From assembly GCF_005049045.1 (NCBI RefSeq), contig NZ_SUPK01000006.1, forward strand, positions 248,001-312,000: a DNA stretch of 64,000 nt. Reading direction: 5' to 3'. This DNA is from Cohnella pontilimi (GTDB lineage Bacteria; Bacillota; Bacilli; Paenibacillales; Paenibacillaceae). The translations under genes were made by a program, and so were the position numbers. The stretch's first letter is position 1. Each line of letters starts with the position of its first letter. Below the pieces are notes generated by a model, which searched no databases, was not told the origin of the DNA, and worked only from the letters and a program-made list of their open reading frames with translations. Positions 33,441 through 42,233 of this stretch are shown here, in pieces.

Positions 33441-35102
33441 CTATTCCGCCACGACGAGTTCGGCGATCTTGCGGTTGACCCTTTCGCGGAAGTCCAGCAG
33501 CCAAGCGGTGTCGCGGGGATAGTCGCGGAAGGTGAGCGGTCGGTCCAGCCCTTCTTCCAGCAAAGCAAGTACGGCCTCACGGCCGGCCAGACTCTCGAGC
33601 AGCTGCATCGCTCTCAAGTCCTGAAGCGCCTCGCAGAAAACCTCAAGCCGGATCGATTCGACCGGTTCACTCTCGCCCGGGTACACAACAAACGCGTCAC
33701 CCGAAGGGAAGGCGGCTCCTGCGTCGGTCTCCCGGAATGGATCCACTTTTCTTCTAGAGTACTGCGTGTACCAGAAGTTATAGCCCCAATGCAGGAATCC
33801 GGAAATTTGAAATTTGTAAAGCTGTGTCCCGATCACCCGGTTCCTCCGTGACGGGAAGGCGAAGAATCGGTTGGATACGTCCCGGTCCTGCCCGCAGCAA
33901 TAATACGTCCATAAATCCGGCACCCGATGTTCGATGAAGCTCTCGATGTGATCGTTGGCCGCGACCGGCCGGGGTACGAGTCCCGTTTCGTAAAAGGAGT
34001 ATTCGGACAAAGCATCGAAAAACGGAAGCCCCGGCAAATTGGCACGAAGAAATTCGCTCGCTTCCCGATAAGAGTCGAAGTGGCTCATGGACGGCTCGTC
34101 CGAGACGTGGAACCAGCTTCTATCTTGCAGGCCATGGGCCTCTATGTATTCACGAAGCTGCTTCAAAAATTGCGTTAAAAATTCCCGATAAGCCGGGTCC
34201 GCCGCGTCGGTCTCCCATCCGAAAATCCGTTTCCGCTCACCGTCAACGCGGGCGACCACTTTAGGCGCGTGCTTCGCGCCCCATTGGGTGAACAGATGGG
34301 AAAATTCGAAATAACGGATACCATGTCGGCTTGCGATTTCTACCCAGCGGGTCAACTTGTCGAAACCGAATTGATATTCGTCTCCCCGTTTCTCGACATC
34401 GATCAGCTGTACGGTGGGGCGTTCTCCCCCGACAGCCGTATCCAAAGGAGGCGTGAACAAAGGCGTCAAGAGCATATTCATGCCGTGTTTTGCCGCGGTT
34501 TTTATGTAACGGTCAATGTAGCCCCAATGAGCCTCGCTCCAAATTTCAACGCCGTAATGGGAGGCGAGACAGTCGGTGTGGAACCAGTTCGTGTAGATCA
34601 ACTGTTGTGCCGGCATTTCCGCCGCAACGACGGTCAAGACGAATGTTTCCGACCCAAGCCGCTCGCCATCCCCGGACTCAAAAACAACTTCAATCAGGTG
34701 ATCGCCGGCCGGCACGGATCGCTTCACTTCCACGCAAACCCACACAGAACGCCATTGGTCCGGCAATACCGGGATTCCTTCCTCTCCTGCCGGGAACAAC
34801 GGATCCGGATACAAACCTGGCGTTCGGCGCAGCACGTCATCGTCCGTCTGAGCATAAATAGGGAGCTCAGAAGGAACGAGGCCAACTGTTCGGAGCGTAA
34901 CCGTATCCGCAAGCGGTCCGACCGCAAATGCCTTCACGCCCTTCCTCAGTCGCGTTGACCGATAGGCCACTTGAAAGGAGAAGGTTTCATTCCATAAAGC
35001 CGATGCTAAATGAACCTCCGGTTCGTTCAGAGGCTCATCCGCAAACACTTTGGACAAAGAACTCAGGCATCGGGTTTCGAATTCCGCTCGATCAGCACTC
35101 AT
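33441..35102 (-). CDS. DUF4091 glycoside hydrolase, GH123-like (beta-N-acetylgalactosaminidase candidate)
   Basis: 553 residues: an N-terminal beta-sandwich part (1-165) and a TIM-barrel DUF4091 catalytic domain (about 170-500). GH123 enzymes use an adjacent Asp-Glu pair in substrate-assisted hydrolysis of beta-GalNAc; here Asp335-Glu336 lie in FHVSDEPS. Other barrel parts are YTNWFHTDCLA and FGWETD. There is no signal peptide, so it probably acts inside the cell on imported oligosaccharides. It is the last gene of the putative amino-sugar operon, 30 nt behind the PfkB kinase. Family membership rests on motif recognition. Confidence 0.8.
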   Translation of the reverse strand: MSADRAEFETRCLSSLSKVFADEPLNEPEVHLASALWNETFSFQVAYRSTRLRKGVKAFAVGPLADTVTLRTVGLVPSELPIYAQTDDDVLRRTPGLYPDPLFPAGEEGIPVLPDQWRSVWVCVEVKRSVPAGDHLIEVVFESGDGERLGSETFVLTVVAAEMPAQQLIYTNWFHTDCLASHYGVEIWSEAHWGYIDRYIKTAAKHGMNMLLTPLFTPPLDTAVGGERPTVQLIDVEKRGDEYQFGFDKLTRWVEIASRHGIRYFEFSHLFTQWGAKHAPKVVARVDGERKRIFGWETDAADPAYREFLTQFLKQLREYIEAHGLQDRSWFHVSDEPSMSHFDSYREASEFLRANLPGLPFFDALSEYSFYETGLVPRPVAANDHIESFIEHRVPDLWTYYCCGQDRDVSNRFFAFPSRRNRVIGTQLYKFQISGFLHWGYNFWYTQYSRRKVDPFRETDAGAAFPSGDAFVVYPGESEPVESIRLEVFCEALQDLRAMQLLESLAGREAVLALLEEGLDRPLTFRDYPRDTAWLLDFRERVNRKIAELVVAE

Positions 35103-35132
35103 CCCGGTATCCCCTTCCCCTTTTCGCGAGAT

Positions 35133-36071
35133 TCACAGCCAAGTTTCCACAGAAACTTCCTGAAGCAGGTTCTCGTAATTGCCGACGTCCACATCGCCGG
35201 CGATCGGAGACAGCGCGTTAGCGCATCCGGCCGCCGCGGCATGCCGCAAACAGTTCTCGGAACTCCATCCGCGGACATAACCATAGGCGAATCCGGCCAA
35301 GAAAGCATCTCCGCTTCCCACCGTATTTACGGCCGCAATTCGGGGTATGTGAATGCGATAAATCCGTCCCTTGATACCAGCCAAAGCACCTTCCTCCCCT
35401 AGCGTCACCACGACGTTGGGGATGCCTTTATCCATCAGCTTGGTCACCGCGGCTGCGACGGCACGTTCGCCCGATCCGGTCAGCCATGGCCGGATTTCGT
35501 CTGCGTTGGGCTTAATGAGTTGCGGCACAGCCGCAAGCCCATGAGCAAGCGGCTCCCCGCTCGCATCCAAAAAAACCTCGGCGCCGCAAGACGAGGCAAT
35601 GCGGATCAAATCCGCATAAAAATCGGCGGGCAGGCCGCGAGGGATGCTGCCAGAGAAAATAATGAGCCGCGATTGGGAGGCCAGTGCCCCTATTTTCGCT
35701 TTCATCTCCTCAGCCTGTTCCCGCCCCAATTCCGGCCCCGGTTCCAACACTTCCGTCGAGGATCCGTCCCGGCTGTCCATGAAGTTCAGACAAAGCCTGG
35801 ACTCCCCCCGCACTTTAACGAATTCTTCGATGATGCCGTACTCTCTCACCTGATCCGCGATGAACCGTCCGTTGTACCCGCCGGCAAAACCGGTGACCGC
35901 AACATCTTCGTGCCCCAGCTGCCGCAGCACCCTCGCGACGTTGACACCCTTGCCGCCGGCAACGGCCAATACCTTTTCAGCTCTTAACACTCTTCCTTTC
36001 ATGACTTCCGCCAAATAATAAGTTTTATCGATGGCCGCATTCAGCGTAACCGTGATGATTCTCGTCTTCAT
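35133..36071 (-). CDS. PfkB family sugar-phosphate kinase (tagatose-6-phosphate / 1-phosphofructo-kinase type)
   Basis: About 312 residues from the ATG at 36071, which overlaps the aldolase stop as ATGA. PfkB signatures are VTLNAAIDKTYYL, the Gly-Gly motif AVAGGKGVNVARVLRQLG and the catalytic loop NTVGSGDAFLAGF. The start VTLNAAID is typical of the LacC/FruK subgroup, which phosphorylates ketohexose monophosphates at C1 or C6. Next to a class II ketose-bisphosphate aldolase and an AgaS-like protein, tagatose 6-phosphate is the likeliest substrate; fructose 1-phosphate is the alternative. Confidence 0.87.
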   Translation of the reverse strand: MKTRIITVTLNAAIDKTYYLAEVMKGRVLRAEKVLAVAGGKGVNVARVLRQLGHEDVAVTGFAGGYNGRFIADQVREYGIIEEFVKVRGESRLCLNFMDSRDGSSTEVLEPGPELGREQAEEMKAKIGALASQSRLIIFSGSIPRGLPADFYADLIRIASSCGAEVFLDASGEPLAHGLAAVPQLIKPNADEIRPWLTGSGERAVAAAVTKLMDKGIPNVVVTLGEEGALAGIKGRIYRIHIPRIAAVNTVGSGDAFLAGFAYGYVRGWSSENCLRHAAAAGCANALSPIAGDVDVGNYENLLQEVSVETWL

Positions 36072-36937
36072 GGCCGAAAGTCCTTCGCTTTGCCTACCGA
36101 GCCGCACAGGCGCATTTTTTCAATCGCGGCTGCCTTCAACGCTTGTTTGGCGGGGATCATATACTTTCGCGGATCGTTCTCATCGGGGTTGGCGGCAAAT
36201 ACGGCTTTGATCGCGTCGGAAAAAACAATGCGAAGCTCGGTAGCCACGTTCATTTTGGACATGCCCAATTCCACACACCGCCGAACCTGAGCGTCGGGGA
36301 TACCGGAACCGCCGTGCAGCACAAGCGGCACGGACACTTTGGAAGCGATCCGCGCGATCCGTTCGAAATCGATGTCAGGGTCTCCTTTGTAAATCCCATG
36401 CGCGGTCCCGATGGCAGGCGCGAGCGTATGGACTCCCGTATCCGCAACGAAACGCGCGCACTCGTCCGGATCGGCGAGCAGCGCGTCCCGGTCGTCCACG
36501 ACGAGATCATCCTCCACACCGCCGACTCTGCCCAGTTCGGCCTCCACATTGATGCCGACCGCGTTCGCCGCTTCCACCACCTTGCGGGTAGCCGCAACGT
36601 TATGGTCGTACGGTTCATGCGACGCATCGATCATGACGGAAGTATAGCCGGCCCGGATACACTGCATAATGACCTGAAAATCTGAGCAATGGTCCAAGTG
36701 CAGCGCGATCGGTACGCCCGATCGGTTCGAAGCGACAGTCGCGGCCGCCGCAATATAGTCCGGGCCCAAATGCTTCACGGTCCCCACCGTGGACTGGAGA
36801 ATGAGCGGGGATTGCACTTCTTCCGCCGCCTCCACGACCGCTTGAAGCATCTCGAGCGTATGTACGTTGAAAGCTCCGATGCAATAACCTCCGGCTCTCG
36901 CCGCTTGAAGAAGAGAAGTTGACGATACCAGTGCCAT
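36068..36937 (-). CDS. Class II ketose-bisphosphate aldolase (GatY/KbaY type)
   Basis: 289 residues. Zinc-dependent aldolase that splits tagatose or fructose 1,6-bisphosphate into two trioses. It has AFNVHTLEMLQAVVEAAEE at the N-terminus, zinc ligands in IALHLDHCSDF, IGTAHGIYKGDP and VLHGGSGIPD, and Glu/Asp-rich EAELGRVGGVEDD. Length and motifs fit GatY/KbaY/FbaA; operon context favours tagatose bisphosphate. CTAGGGAGG precedes the ATG. It ends in ATGA overlap with the kinase gene. Confidence 0.9.
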   Translation of the reverse strand: MALVSSTSLLQAARAGGYCIGAFNVHTLEMLQAVVEAAEEVQSPLILQSTVGTVKHLGPDYIAAAATVASNRSGVPIALHLDHCSDFQVIMQCIRAGYTSVMIDASHEPYDHNVAATRKVVEAANAVGINVEAELGRVGGVEDDLVVDDRDALLADPDECARFVADTGVHTLAPAIGTAHGIYKGDPDIDFERIARIASKVSVPLVLHGGSGIPDAQVRRCVELGMSKMNVATELRIVFSDAIKAVFAANPDENDPRKYMIPAKQALKAAAIEKMRLCGSVGKAKDFRP

Positions 36938-36965
36938 GCTGATTCCTCCCTAGTGAGCCTGTACC

Positions 36966-37925
36966 TTAACGAGCCCGTGCCATGGCCGACATGGCACTCC
37001 CGATGATCCCCGCATCATCGTGCAATTCCGCTGTGCGAATTTGTAATTCGCTCCTGAAATCCGGCAGAAGGCGCGGAAACAACGCTTCCCGCATCGGCCC
37101 GAGCAGCCTTTCCCCCGCCATTGCGGCCCCGCCGCCCACGATGATCACATCCGGGCTGATCAAATGTACAGCGGGTTCCAGCGCCCGGCCGATCAGCGTG
37201 CCGGCTCTCGTCACAACCTCCGTTGCCAACGGGTCGCCGGTGTCCATGGCCCTCGACAAATCCGCTGCCGCCAAGTCGGCGAGCCGCTCGCCGGGATACC
37301 ATTCGGTGAGCACCGTATCCCGGCCTTGCGAGATGAGCCGCTTCGCCTCCCTTACCATCCCGGAAGCCGATGCGACGGCCTCCAGACAACCGGTCAACCC
37401 GCATGAGCACGGAACGTCTATCCCTTCGCGCGGCCCATGCCCGATTTCTCCCGCCATCGCCTTATGTCCGTAAAAAAGCTCTCCCCGCCGTACGATCGCA
37501 GCCGCGATGCCGGTTCCGACGGTCAGCCCGAGCACCGTATCGAAGCTCCGGCCGGCTCCGTACCGGGCTTCTCCGAAAACATAATTCCGGACGTCGTTGT
37601 CGATCCATACCGGTACGCCAAGCCTTGCGGATATTTCCGCCGCGACCGGCACGTTCCGCCAATTCAGATTGGTCGAGTAGATGGAAATGCCGGCACGCGG
37701 ATCCACCAAACCCGGCGTTCCGATACCGACAGCGGCGAGCTCATCCGTGCTTCCCAACTCTGCCGCCACTTGACGACACATATCGGAGATTTTGTCCAGC
37801 ACCGCCGCGGATCCCGCAGCCGCATCGGTTGGTGCCTTTATCGTGTGCAGTACCCGCCCGTCGCGGTCGACCGCTCCGCAGACGATGTTCGTGCCGCCTA
37901 CATCGACACCTATCCAGAATTTCAC
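36966..37925 (-). CDS. ROK family sugar kinase
   Basis: 319 residues. ATP-binding DVGGTN at 8-13, a catalytic-loop Asp in WIDNDVRNYVFGE, and the ROK zinc motif GHGPREGIDVPCSCGLTGCLEA (His plus three Cys). No DNA-binding domain, so it is a kinase rather than a ROK repressor. ROK kinases act on glucose, GlcNAc, GalNAc, ManNAc or fructose; the locus suggests N-acetylgalactosamine or galactosamine. Its ATG overlaps the DeoR stop as ATGA. Substrate assignment is inference. Confidence 0.88.
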   Translation of the reverse strand: MKFWIGVDVGGTNIVCGAVDRDGRVLHTIKAPTDAAAGSAAVLDKISDMCRQVAAELGSTDELAAVGIGTPGLVDPRAGISIYSTNLNWRNVPVAAEISARLGVPVWIDNDVRNYVFGEARYGAGRSFDTVLGLTVGTGIAAAIVRRGELFYGHKAMAGEIGHGPREGIDVPCSCGLTGCLEAVASASGMVREAKRLISQGRDTVLTEWYPGERLADLAAADLSRAMDTGDPLATEVVTRAGTLIGRALEPAVHLISPDVIIVGGGAAMAGERLLGPMREALFPRLLPDFRSELQIRTAELHDDAGIIGSAMSAMARAR

Positions 37926-38737
37926 GGGCGCGTCCCCCCGTTTGTTATGAGAGCGGCATCCGCCACATGCAAGTTCACGCCTTGCATTTCCATCGCTTGC
38001 CGGATATCGTCGGGAATCGGGGCGTTGCTGATGCAGGCATGCAGCTCGGCTAGCGCCGCGACACGGAACAACGAGGAACGACCGGCTTTCGTATGGTCGA
38101 ATACCGCGATGGTCCGGTCGGATCGCTTCATCAAGAGCTTCGCGATATTCGCTTCCAGCTCGGAGTACGTGCTTGCGCCCTGATCCGCCGTCAAACCGTC
38201 AATTCCCATGAACATCGTGTGAATGTTCAAAGCTTCGACGGTCTGCTCTGCTAATGGGCCGCAGAGTTCATAGCTTTTGTTCCGCAGCACACCGCCGGTC
38301 AGCACGACCTGGATGTCCTCGTGGTCAGCCAGCTCCATGGCAATGTTGACCGCATTGGTGACCACCGTGATCCGCCGTTTGCGCTTGAGGGCGCGTGCGA
38401 TGAGAAATGTCGTCGTCCCTCCGGTCAAACCGACGACGTCGCCTTCCTGCACCAGTTCGGCCGCTGCCGACGCGATCGCTTGCTTCTCGGCATACCGCGT
38501 GTTTTGCTTTTCCAAAAAAGGAATTTCCCTGCTCAGTCCCGGTTCCGCGTATTTGGCTCCGCCGCCCATCGTGCGAATGATGCGCCCGTTCTGCTCGAGC
38601 TCCTCCAAATCCCGCCTTGCGGTCGCTTCCGAGCAATGAAACAAACCGGTTAATTCTGAAACCGTGATGCTGCCATGCTGCTGCAAATAACGGAGCAGCC
38701 GCTCCTGGCGTTCCGTCTTCAAGCCGATACGCGCCAT
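37922..38737 (-). CDS. DeoR/GlpR family transcriptional regulator (AgaR-like)
   Basis: 271 residues. N-terminal winged helix (RQERLLRYLQQHGSITVSELTGLFHCSEATARRDLEELEQNG, described by position: residues 10-52) and a DeoRC sugar-phosphate sensor domain with GLTGGTTTFLIARAL, VVTNAVNIAMEL and the FMGIDGL stretch. DeoR regulators in this setting repress the local operon and are released by a phosphorylated sugar. The gene is second in the operon, translationally coupled to the ROK kinase. Likely autoregulatory through the inverted repeat at 39874-39908. Confidence 0.88.
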   Translation of the reverse strand: MARIGLKTERQERLLRYLQQHGSITVSELTGLFHCSEATARRDLEELEQNGRIIRTMGGGAKYAEPGLSREIPFLEKQNTRYAEKQAIASAAAELVQEGDVVGLTGGTTTFLIARALKRKRRITVVTNAVNIAMELADHEDIQVVLTGGVLRNKSYELCGPLAEQTVEALNIHTMFMGIDGLTADQGASTYSELEANIAKLLMKRSDRTIAVFDHTKAGRSSLFRVAALAELHACISNAPIPDDIRQAMEMQGVNLHVADAALITNGGTRP

Positions 38738-38758
38738 TGTTGCACCTACTATCGAAAA

Positions 38759-39808
38759 TTAAATTTTCACGACCTGGGTCAAGTTGCGGGGGTGATCCGG
38801 ATCGACGCCTTTGCGAAGCGCGAAGCGGAAGCCGAGATATTGCAGCACTGGCAAATACAGCACCGCCCTCGCCTCGTCGCTCAGCGTTTCCCCTCCGACC
38901 TCGAAGACGGCGTCCGCGAAGGCGGTATCTTCACCCTTCTGCGCCGTGACAAGCAAAACAAACGCGCCGTACGCTTTCATTTCCTCCGCAACTTTCAGCT
39001 CGTATGCTCTCGCATTTTCTGATACAAGCAGGCACACAAGCGTGCCCGGCTCCACAATGGATTTCGGTCCATGCCGGAATTCCAGCGTGCCGTAACTTTC
39101 CGTCCATACGTATGCCATCTCTTTCAGCTTCAAGCACACTTCCTGCGCAAGTCCGAAATAAGCGCCCATTCCCAAATAAACCGTCTTATGGAACTCGTTG
39201 TGCGCTGCAATCTGTTCCGCGAATGCGTCCGCTCGCTCCACAACCGTGCGGTCCAACGACAACACGGCTTCCATCTCGCCGATGTATCGAGATCCGGCGG
39301 CCATCGCGATCGCGGCTTGCATCATATATGTCATGCTGCTGAACGATTTGGTCATGACCGTGCTTTTCTCTTTGCCGAGCGGGGAAACGAGGCACTCCGC
39401 ACGTCTCGCCAATCCGCTGTCGTCATAGCAGGTGATGCCGCAAGCGGTCCAGTTCGCCAACTCTTTCACCGAATCTAGCGCGAGCAGCACTTCCGTCGAC
39501 TCGCCGGAGCGGGATACGCCCACGAGCAAAATATTGCGGCCTTTGGCAACCGCCTGATCCCGGAACAAAAAAATTTCCGACGACGGATGAGCGCTAGCGC
39601 TGCGGCCCAGCCATAAACGGAAGGTGGACGCCATCACCAGCGCCTGATAATAAGAAGATCCGGATCCGATAAACACCACTTCGTCAAAAGACGGATTTCC
39701 GATATAGCGCGACACCCATTCCTTTTGCCGCTTTAGCTGCTCCCAAGCCGCCGCCAGCGCATCTGCCTGGCCGCCGATTTCCGGATACGTCAGCATCCCT
39801 GGGTTCAT
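38759..39808 (-). CDS. SIS domain sugar isomerase/deaminase (AgaS-like)
   Basis: 349 residues with two SIS domains. The first has VVFIGSGSSYYQALVMAS and LLVGVSRSGESTEVLLAL; the second has VYLGMGAYFGLAQEVCLKLKEMAYVWTES with the GTLEFRHGPKS motif shared with GlmS and AgaS. AgaS converts galactosamine 6-phosphate to tagatose 6-phosphate with loss of ammonia. No glutaminase domain, so it is not GlmS. GAAGGGAGAG precedes the ATG. First gene of the operon, behind the promoter at 39845-39873. A GlcN-6-P deaminase role is the alternative. Confidence 0.82.
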   Translation of the reverse strand: MNPGMLTYPEIGGQADALAAAWEQLKRQKEWVSRYIGNPSFDEVVFIGSGSSYYQALVMASTFRLWLGRSASAHPSSEIFLFRDQAVAKGRNILLVGVSRSGESTEVLLALDSVKELANWTACGITCYDDSGLARRAECLVSPLGKEKSTVMTKSFSSMTYMMQAAIAMAAGSRYIGEMEAVLSLDRTVVERADAFAEQIAAHNEFHKTVYLGMGAYFGLAQEVCLKLKEMAYVWTESYGTLEFRHGPKSIVEPGTLVCLLVSENARAYELKVAEEMKAYGAFVLLVTAQKGEDTAFADAVFEVGGETLSDEARAVLYLPVLQYLGFRFALRKGVDPDHPRNLTQVVKI

Positions 39809-39844
39809 GGGTTCAACTCTCCCTTCACGTCGATATATAATGAA

Positions 39845-39873
39845 ATTTTAAGTCATATAACTGATTTTTTCAA
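39845..39873 (-). promoter_or_regulatory. Sigma-A-type promoter of the amino-sugar operon
   Basis: Minus strand TTGAAA (39868-39873), 17-nt spacer, TAAAAT (39845-39850), about 40 nt before the SIS gene start. Confidence 0.6.
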
Positions 39874-39908
39874 TCGTAATTATGCAAAATGATTCCAAAT
39901 TATTACGA
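39874..39908. promoter_or_regulatory. Candidate operator (inverted repeat) of the amino-sugar operon
   Basis: TCGTAAT (39874-39880) and ATTACGA (39902-39908) are perfect inverted arms, 21 nt apart, abutting the -35. The DeoR-type regulator in the operon is the obvious candidate to bind. Spacing and AT-richness make chance possible. Confidence 0.35.
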
Positions 39909-40012
39909 TAAGTACTTTTGTTTGTTGCGCGAATACCCGTTAATTGGTAGCATAGGACTAGAACCTCCATCTCATATTTGTCATTTCCATACATAAATCG
40001 CCGAGGTGTGAC

Positions 40013-41053
40013 ATGAGAGTCCACATCACTGACCTACAAGCCGGAGACTGTTTGCTGCACGATGTTTTCAACGAACACGGAATGCATGTACTGTCGAAGG
40101 GAACGGTTTTAAGCGACAAAGAATTGACGCATCTGGCCCTGCACCGGGTCGAGTATGCGGACATTTTGTCACGCCCGGGACTTCAAGCCCATCCGAATCC
40201 TCCAACGATTTTGAATTCCCAGCTCACTTCACATTTTCAAGACGCCGTTTCCGGATTTATCGATGTATTCGAGAAGGCGCTGCTGGAAGGCCGAGTTTAT
40301 GAGGATGATATGCAGGGAAGCTTTCAGCCGCTGGTGGACAGCTTCAAAACGGCACACGACGTTGTATCGATGCTGCTTCTGTTGAACAGCCAAGATGATT
40401 ACACTTACCAACATTCCGTTCAAGTCGGCATGCTGTCTTACTACATCGCGAAATGGATGGGATGGGACGAGAAACAAACCTGGTTGGCCGGCCAAGCGGG
40501 ATTTCTGCATGATATCGGAAAATGCCGGATCCCCGACGAAATTTTGAATAAACCTGGGAAGTTGTCGGACGAAGAATACAAGGAAATTCAGAAACATACG
40601 CTCTACGGCTACGAGATTTTGAAAAATTCTTCCATGGATGAAGCGCTGGCCCTTGCCGCTTATCATCATCATGAAAGAATGGACGGACAAGGCTATCCTC
40701 AAGCGCTGAAAGCGGACCAAATCCATCCGCTCGCCAAAATTGTCTCCGTGGCCGATATCTACAGCGCCATGATTTCGACGCGCGTATATCAGGAAAAGCG
40801 CGATCTGCTTAACGTATTGCGGGAGCTTCACCGGCTCAGCTTCCACGAGCTGGATCCGGAAGTGACCCAGACTTTCATCTCCCACATGGTGCCGAATTTT
40901 ATCGGCAAACAAGCGGCGCTCTCCGACGGCCGGATTGGGACGATCGTGTTCATCAATCCCTCGGACGTCCTCTCCCCATTGGTTCAATGCGGGGACAGCT
41001 TTATCGACTTGAGCCGCGAACGGAAGCACGAAATTGTGCGCATCTTCATGTGA
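40013..41053 (+). CDS. HD-GYP domain phosphodiesterase-like protein
   Basis: 346 residues, started at an ATG with GAGGTG 4-5 nt upstream. A short N-terminal segment (AGDCLLHDVFNEHGMHVLSKGTVL) resembles DUF3391-type leaders, followed by HD-GYP: HSVQVG, HDIGK at 166-170, KPGKLSDEEYKEIQKH and YHHHERMDGQGYP. All metal-ligand residues are present, so phosphodiesterase activity on cyclic di-GMP is plausible. It shares architecture with the 27561-28676 protein. It is divergent from the amino-sugar operon and ends before a strong terminator; no partner is adjacent. Confidence 0.88.
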   Translation: MRVHITDLQAGDCLLHDVFNEHGMHVLSKGTVLSDKELTHLALHRVEYADILSRPGLQAHPNPPTILNSQLTSHFQDAVSGFIDVFEKALLEGRVYEDDMQGSFQPLVDSFKTAHDVVSMLLLLNSQDDYTYQHSVQVGMLSYYIAKWMGWDEKQTWLAGQAGFLHDIGKCRIPDEILNKPGKLSDEEYKEIQKHTLYGYEILKNSSMDEALALAAYHHHERMDGQGYPQALKADQIHPLAKIVSVADIYSAMISTRVYQEKRDLLNVLRELHRLSFHELDPEVTQTFISHMVPNFIGKQAALSDGRIGTIVFINPSDVLSPLVQCGDSFIDLSRERKHEIVRIFM

Positions 41054-41069
41054 TTCATCCTACATACTG

Positions 41070-41112
41070 AAAAAGCGATCCGGCTGCCGCAGGCAGACCG
41101 GATCGCTTTTTA
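41070..41112. terminator. Bidirectional terminator
   Basis: AAAAAGCGATCCGGCTGCC and GGCAGaCCGGATCGCTTTTT pair with one bulge around GCA. It serves the HD-GYP gene and the convergent NlpC/P60 gene. Confidence 0.9.
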
Positions 41113-41126
41113 TATTGGACATCACA

Positions 41127-42104
41127 CTACAGAACCCGCTTTGCGAATAAAAACTCACGGCTCCAATACGCTTTGTTGAGGTCGGTAATCTGTACTCCAT
41201 TGATGGGCTGGGCAGGACTGGCATGGATCATTTGACCGCCGCCGATATATAGGCCGACATGGCCGACCGCGGAGCGGCTTTTGTACCGGCCGGGAACGTG
41301 GAAGAACAGTAAGTCGCCCGGCATCAAGCTGTCGCGGGATACCGGTTGCCCCACACGCGACTGCTCATTGGACGAACGAGGCAATTGAACGCCCGAATAC
41401 TGCATGACATGCTGGGTGAACGATGAACAGTCGAACGTTCCCGCTGCCCCGTAAGGTGCGGCGCCGAACTCGTATTTTGTGCCCAAATACTTTTTGGCAT
41501 AGGCAATCAAGCCGTTGAGATTATTGGTTGTGGACATAGAGGCAGTGCGCGTTACGTCTGCGAATGGCAGCCTGCTGCCGTCAGCGCCGGTCTCATGGGG
41601 GACCGGACGAGGAACGATCGATAATCGGGTGGAGTCCCCGTTGAAAGTGGCTTCCTTGCCGAACAGAGATTGAAGCCCTTGCACCGGCACATACAGGATC
41701 CCCCGCTGGAGTACAGCGGGTCCCGGCATCGTCACTTTGGATCCTGCTTTCATCGCCTTGCTTTGGCCGGTTCGGAAGGACCATACGACATCATGGTCGC
41801 CAATACCGAATGCGGTGCTATGATTCACCCACGCCCCGCGAAAGCCCATCGATTTGGCGAGGTCGGGAAGCGCGACATAACCGGTGTTATGAAAAGTTTG
41901 GATGGGAATGATTCGCCGCTCCGCCGACTGTCTGGCCAGCGTCTCTTCCCGCGACCTGACTTTCACCGTATCCGATCGCCGCTGAAGGTCTTGCGTATCC
42001 CCCGGATTTTTCACACATCCAGTGAGCATCATGGAAATCGACGTAACTGTCCATACCGAGATCGCGATTTTTGACATCGTCCTCAAAAGATAACGCCGTT
42101 GCAT
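41127..42104 (-). CDS. NlpC/P60 cell-wall peptidase lipoprotein with stalk-like domain
   Basis: 325 residues. Signal peptide ending in lipobox MLTGC (Cys30), then a middle region (about 60-170) with PIQTFHNTGYVALPDLAKSMGF and ILYVPVQGLQSLFG that resembles copper amine oxidase N-terminal-like repeats common on Paenibacillus surface proteins. The C-terminal NlpC/P60 domain has catalytic Cys in TFDCSSFTQH, His in VGHVGLYIGG and MIHASP. It would cut peptidoglycan stem peptides at the membrane surface. GGAGGCGATC precedes the ATG. Confidence 0.88.
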   Translation of the reverse strand: MQRRYLLRTMSKIAISVWTVTSISMMLTGCVKNPGDTQDLQRRSDTVKVRSREETLARQSAERRIIPIQTFHNTGYVALPDLAKSMGFRGAWVNHSTAFGIGDHDVVWSFRTGQSKAMKAGSKVTMPGPAVLQRGILYVPVQGLQSLFGKEATFNGDSTRLSIVPRPVPHETGADGSRLPFADVTRTASMSTTNNLNGLIAYAKKYLGTKYEFGAAPYGAAGTFDCSSFTQHVMQYSGVQLPRSSNEQSRVGQPVSRDSLMPGDLLFFHVPGRYKSRSAVGHVGLYIGGGQMIHASPAQPINGVQITDLNKAYWSREFLFAKRVL

Positions 42105-42182
42105 GTCCCGATCGCCTCCACGGGTATATTCTCCTGTTAGAATGGCGATTCGTGGTTAGGTTTATGCCGCTTTTCGGCAATG

Positions 42183-42212
42183 AAAAAAGAACCGTCCATT
42201 TCTGACGGTTCT
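42183..42212 (-). terminator. Terminator of the suf operon
   Basis: AGAACCGTC-AGAAATG-GACGGTTCT hairpin followed on the minus strand by TTTTTC, 20 nt behind sufB. Confidence 0.85.
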
Positions 42213-42233
42213 GGTTCTTGTTACGATATTCGC

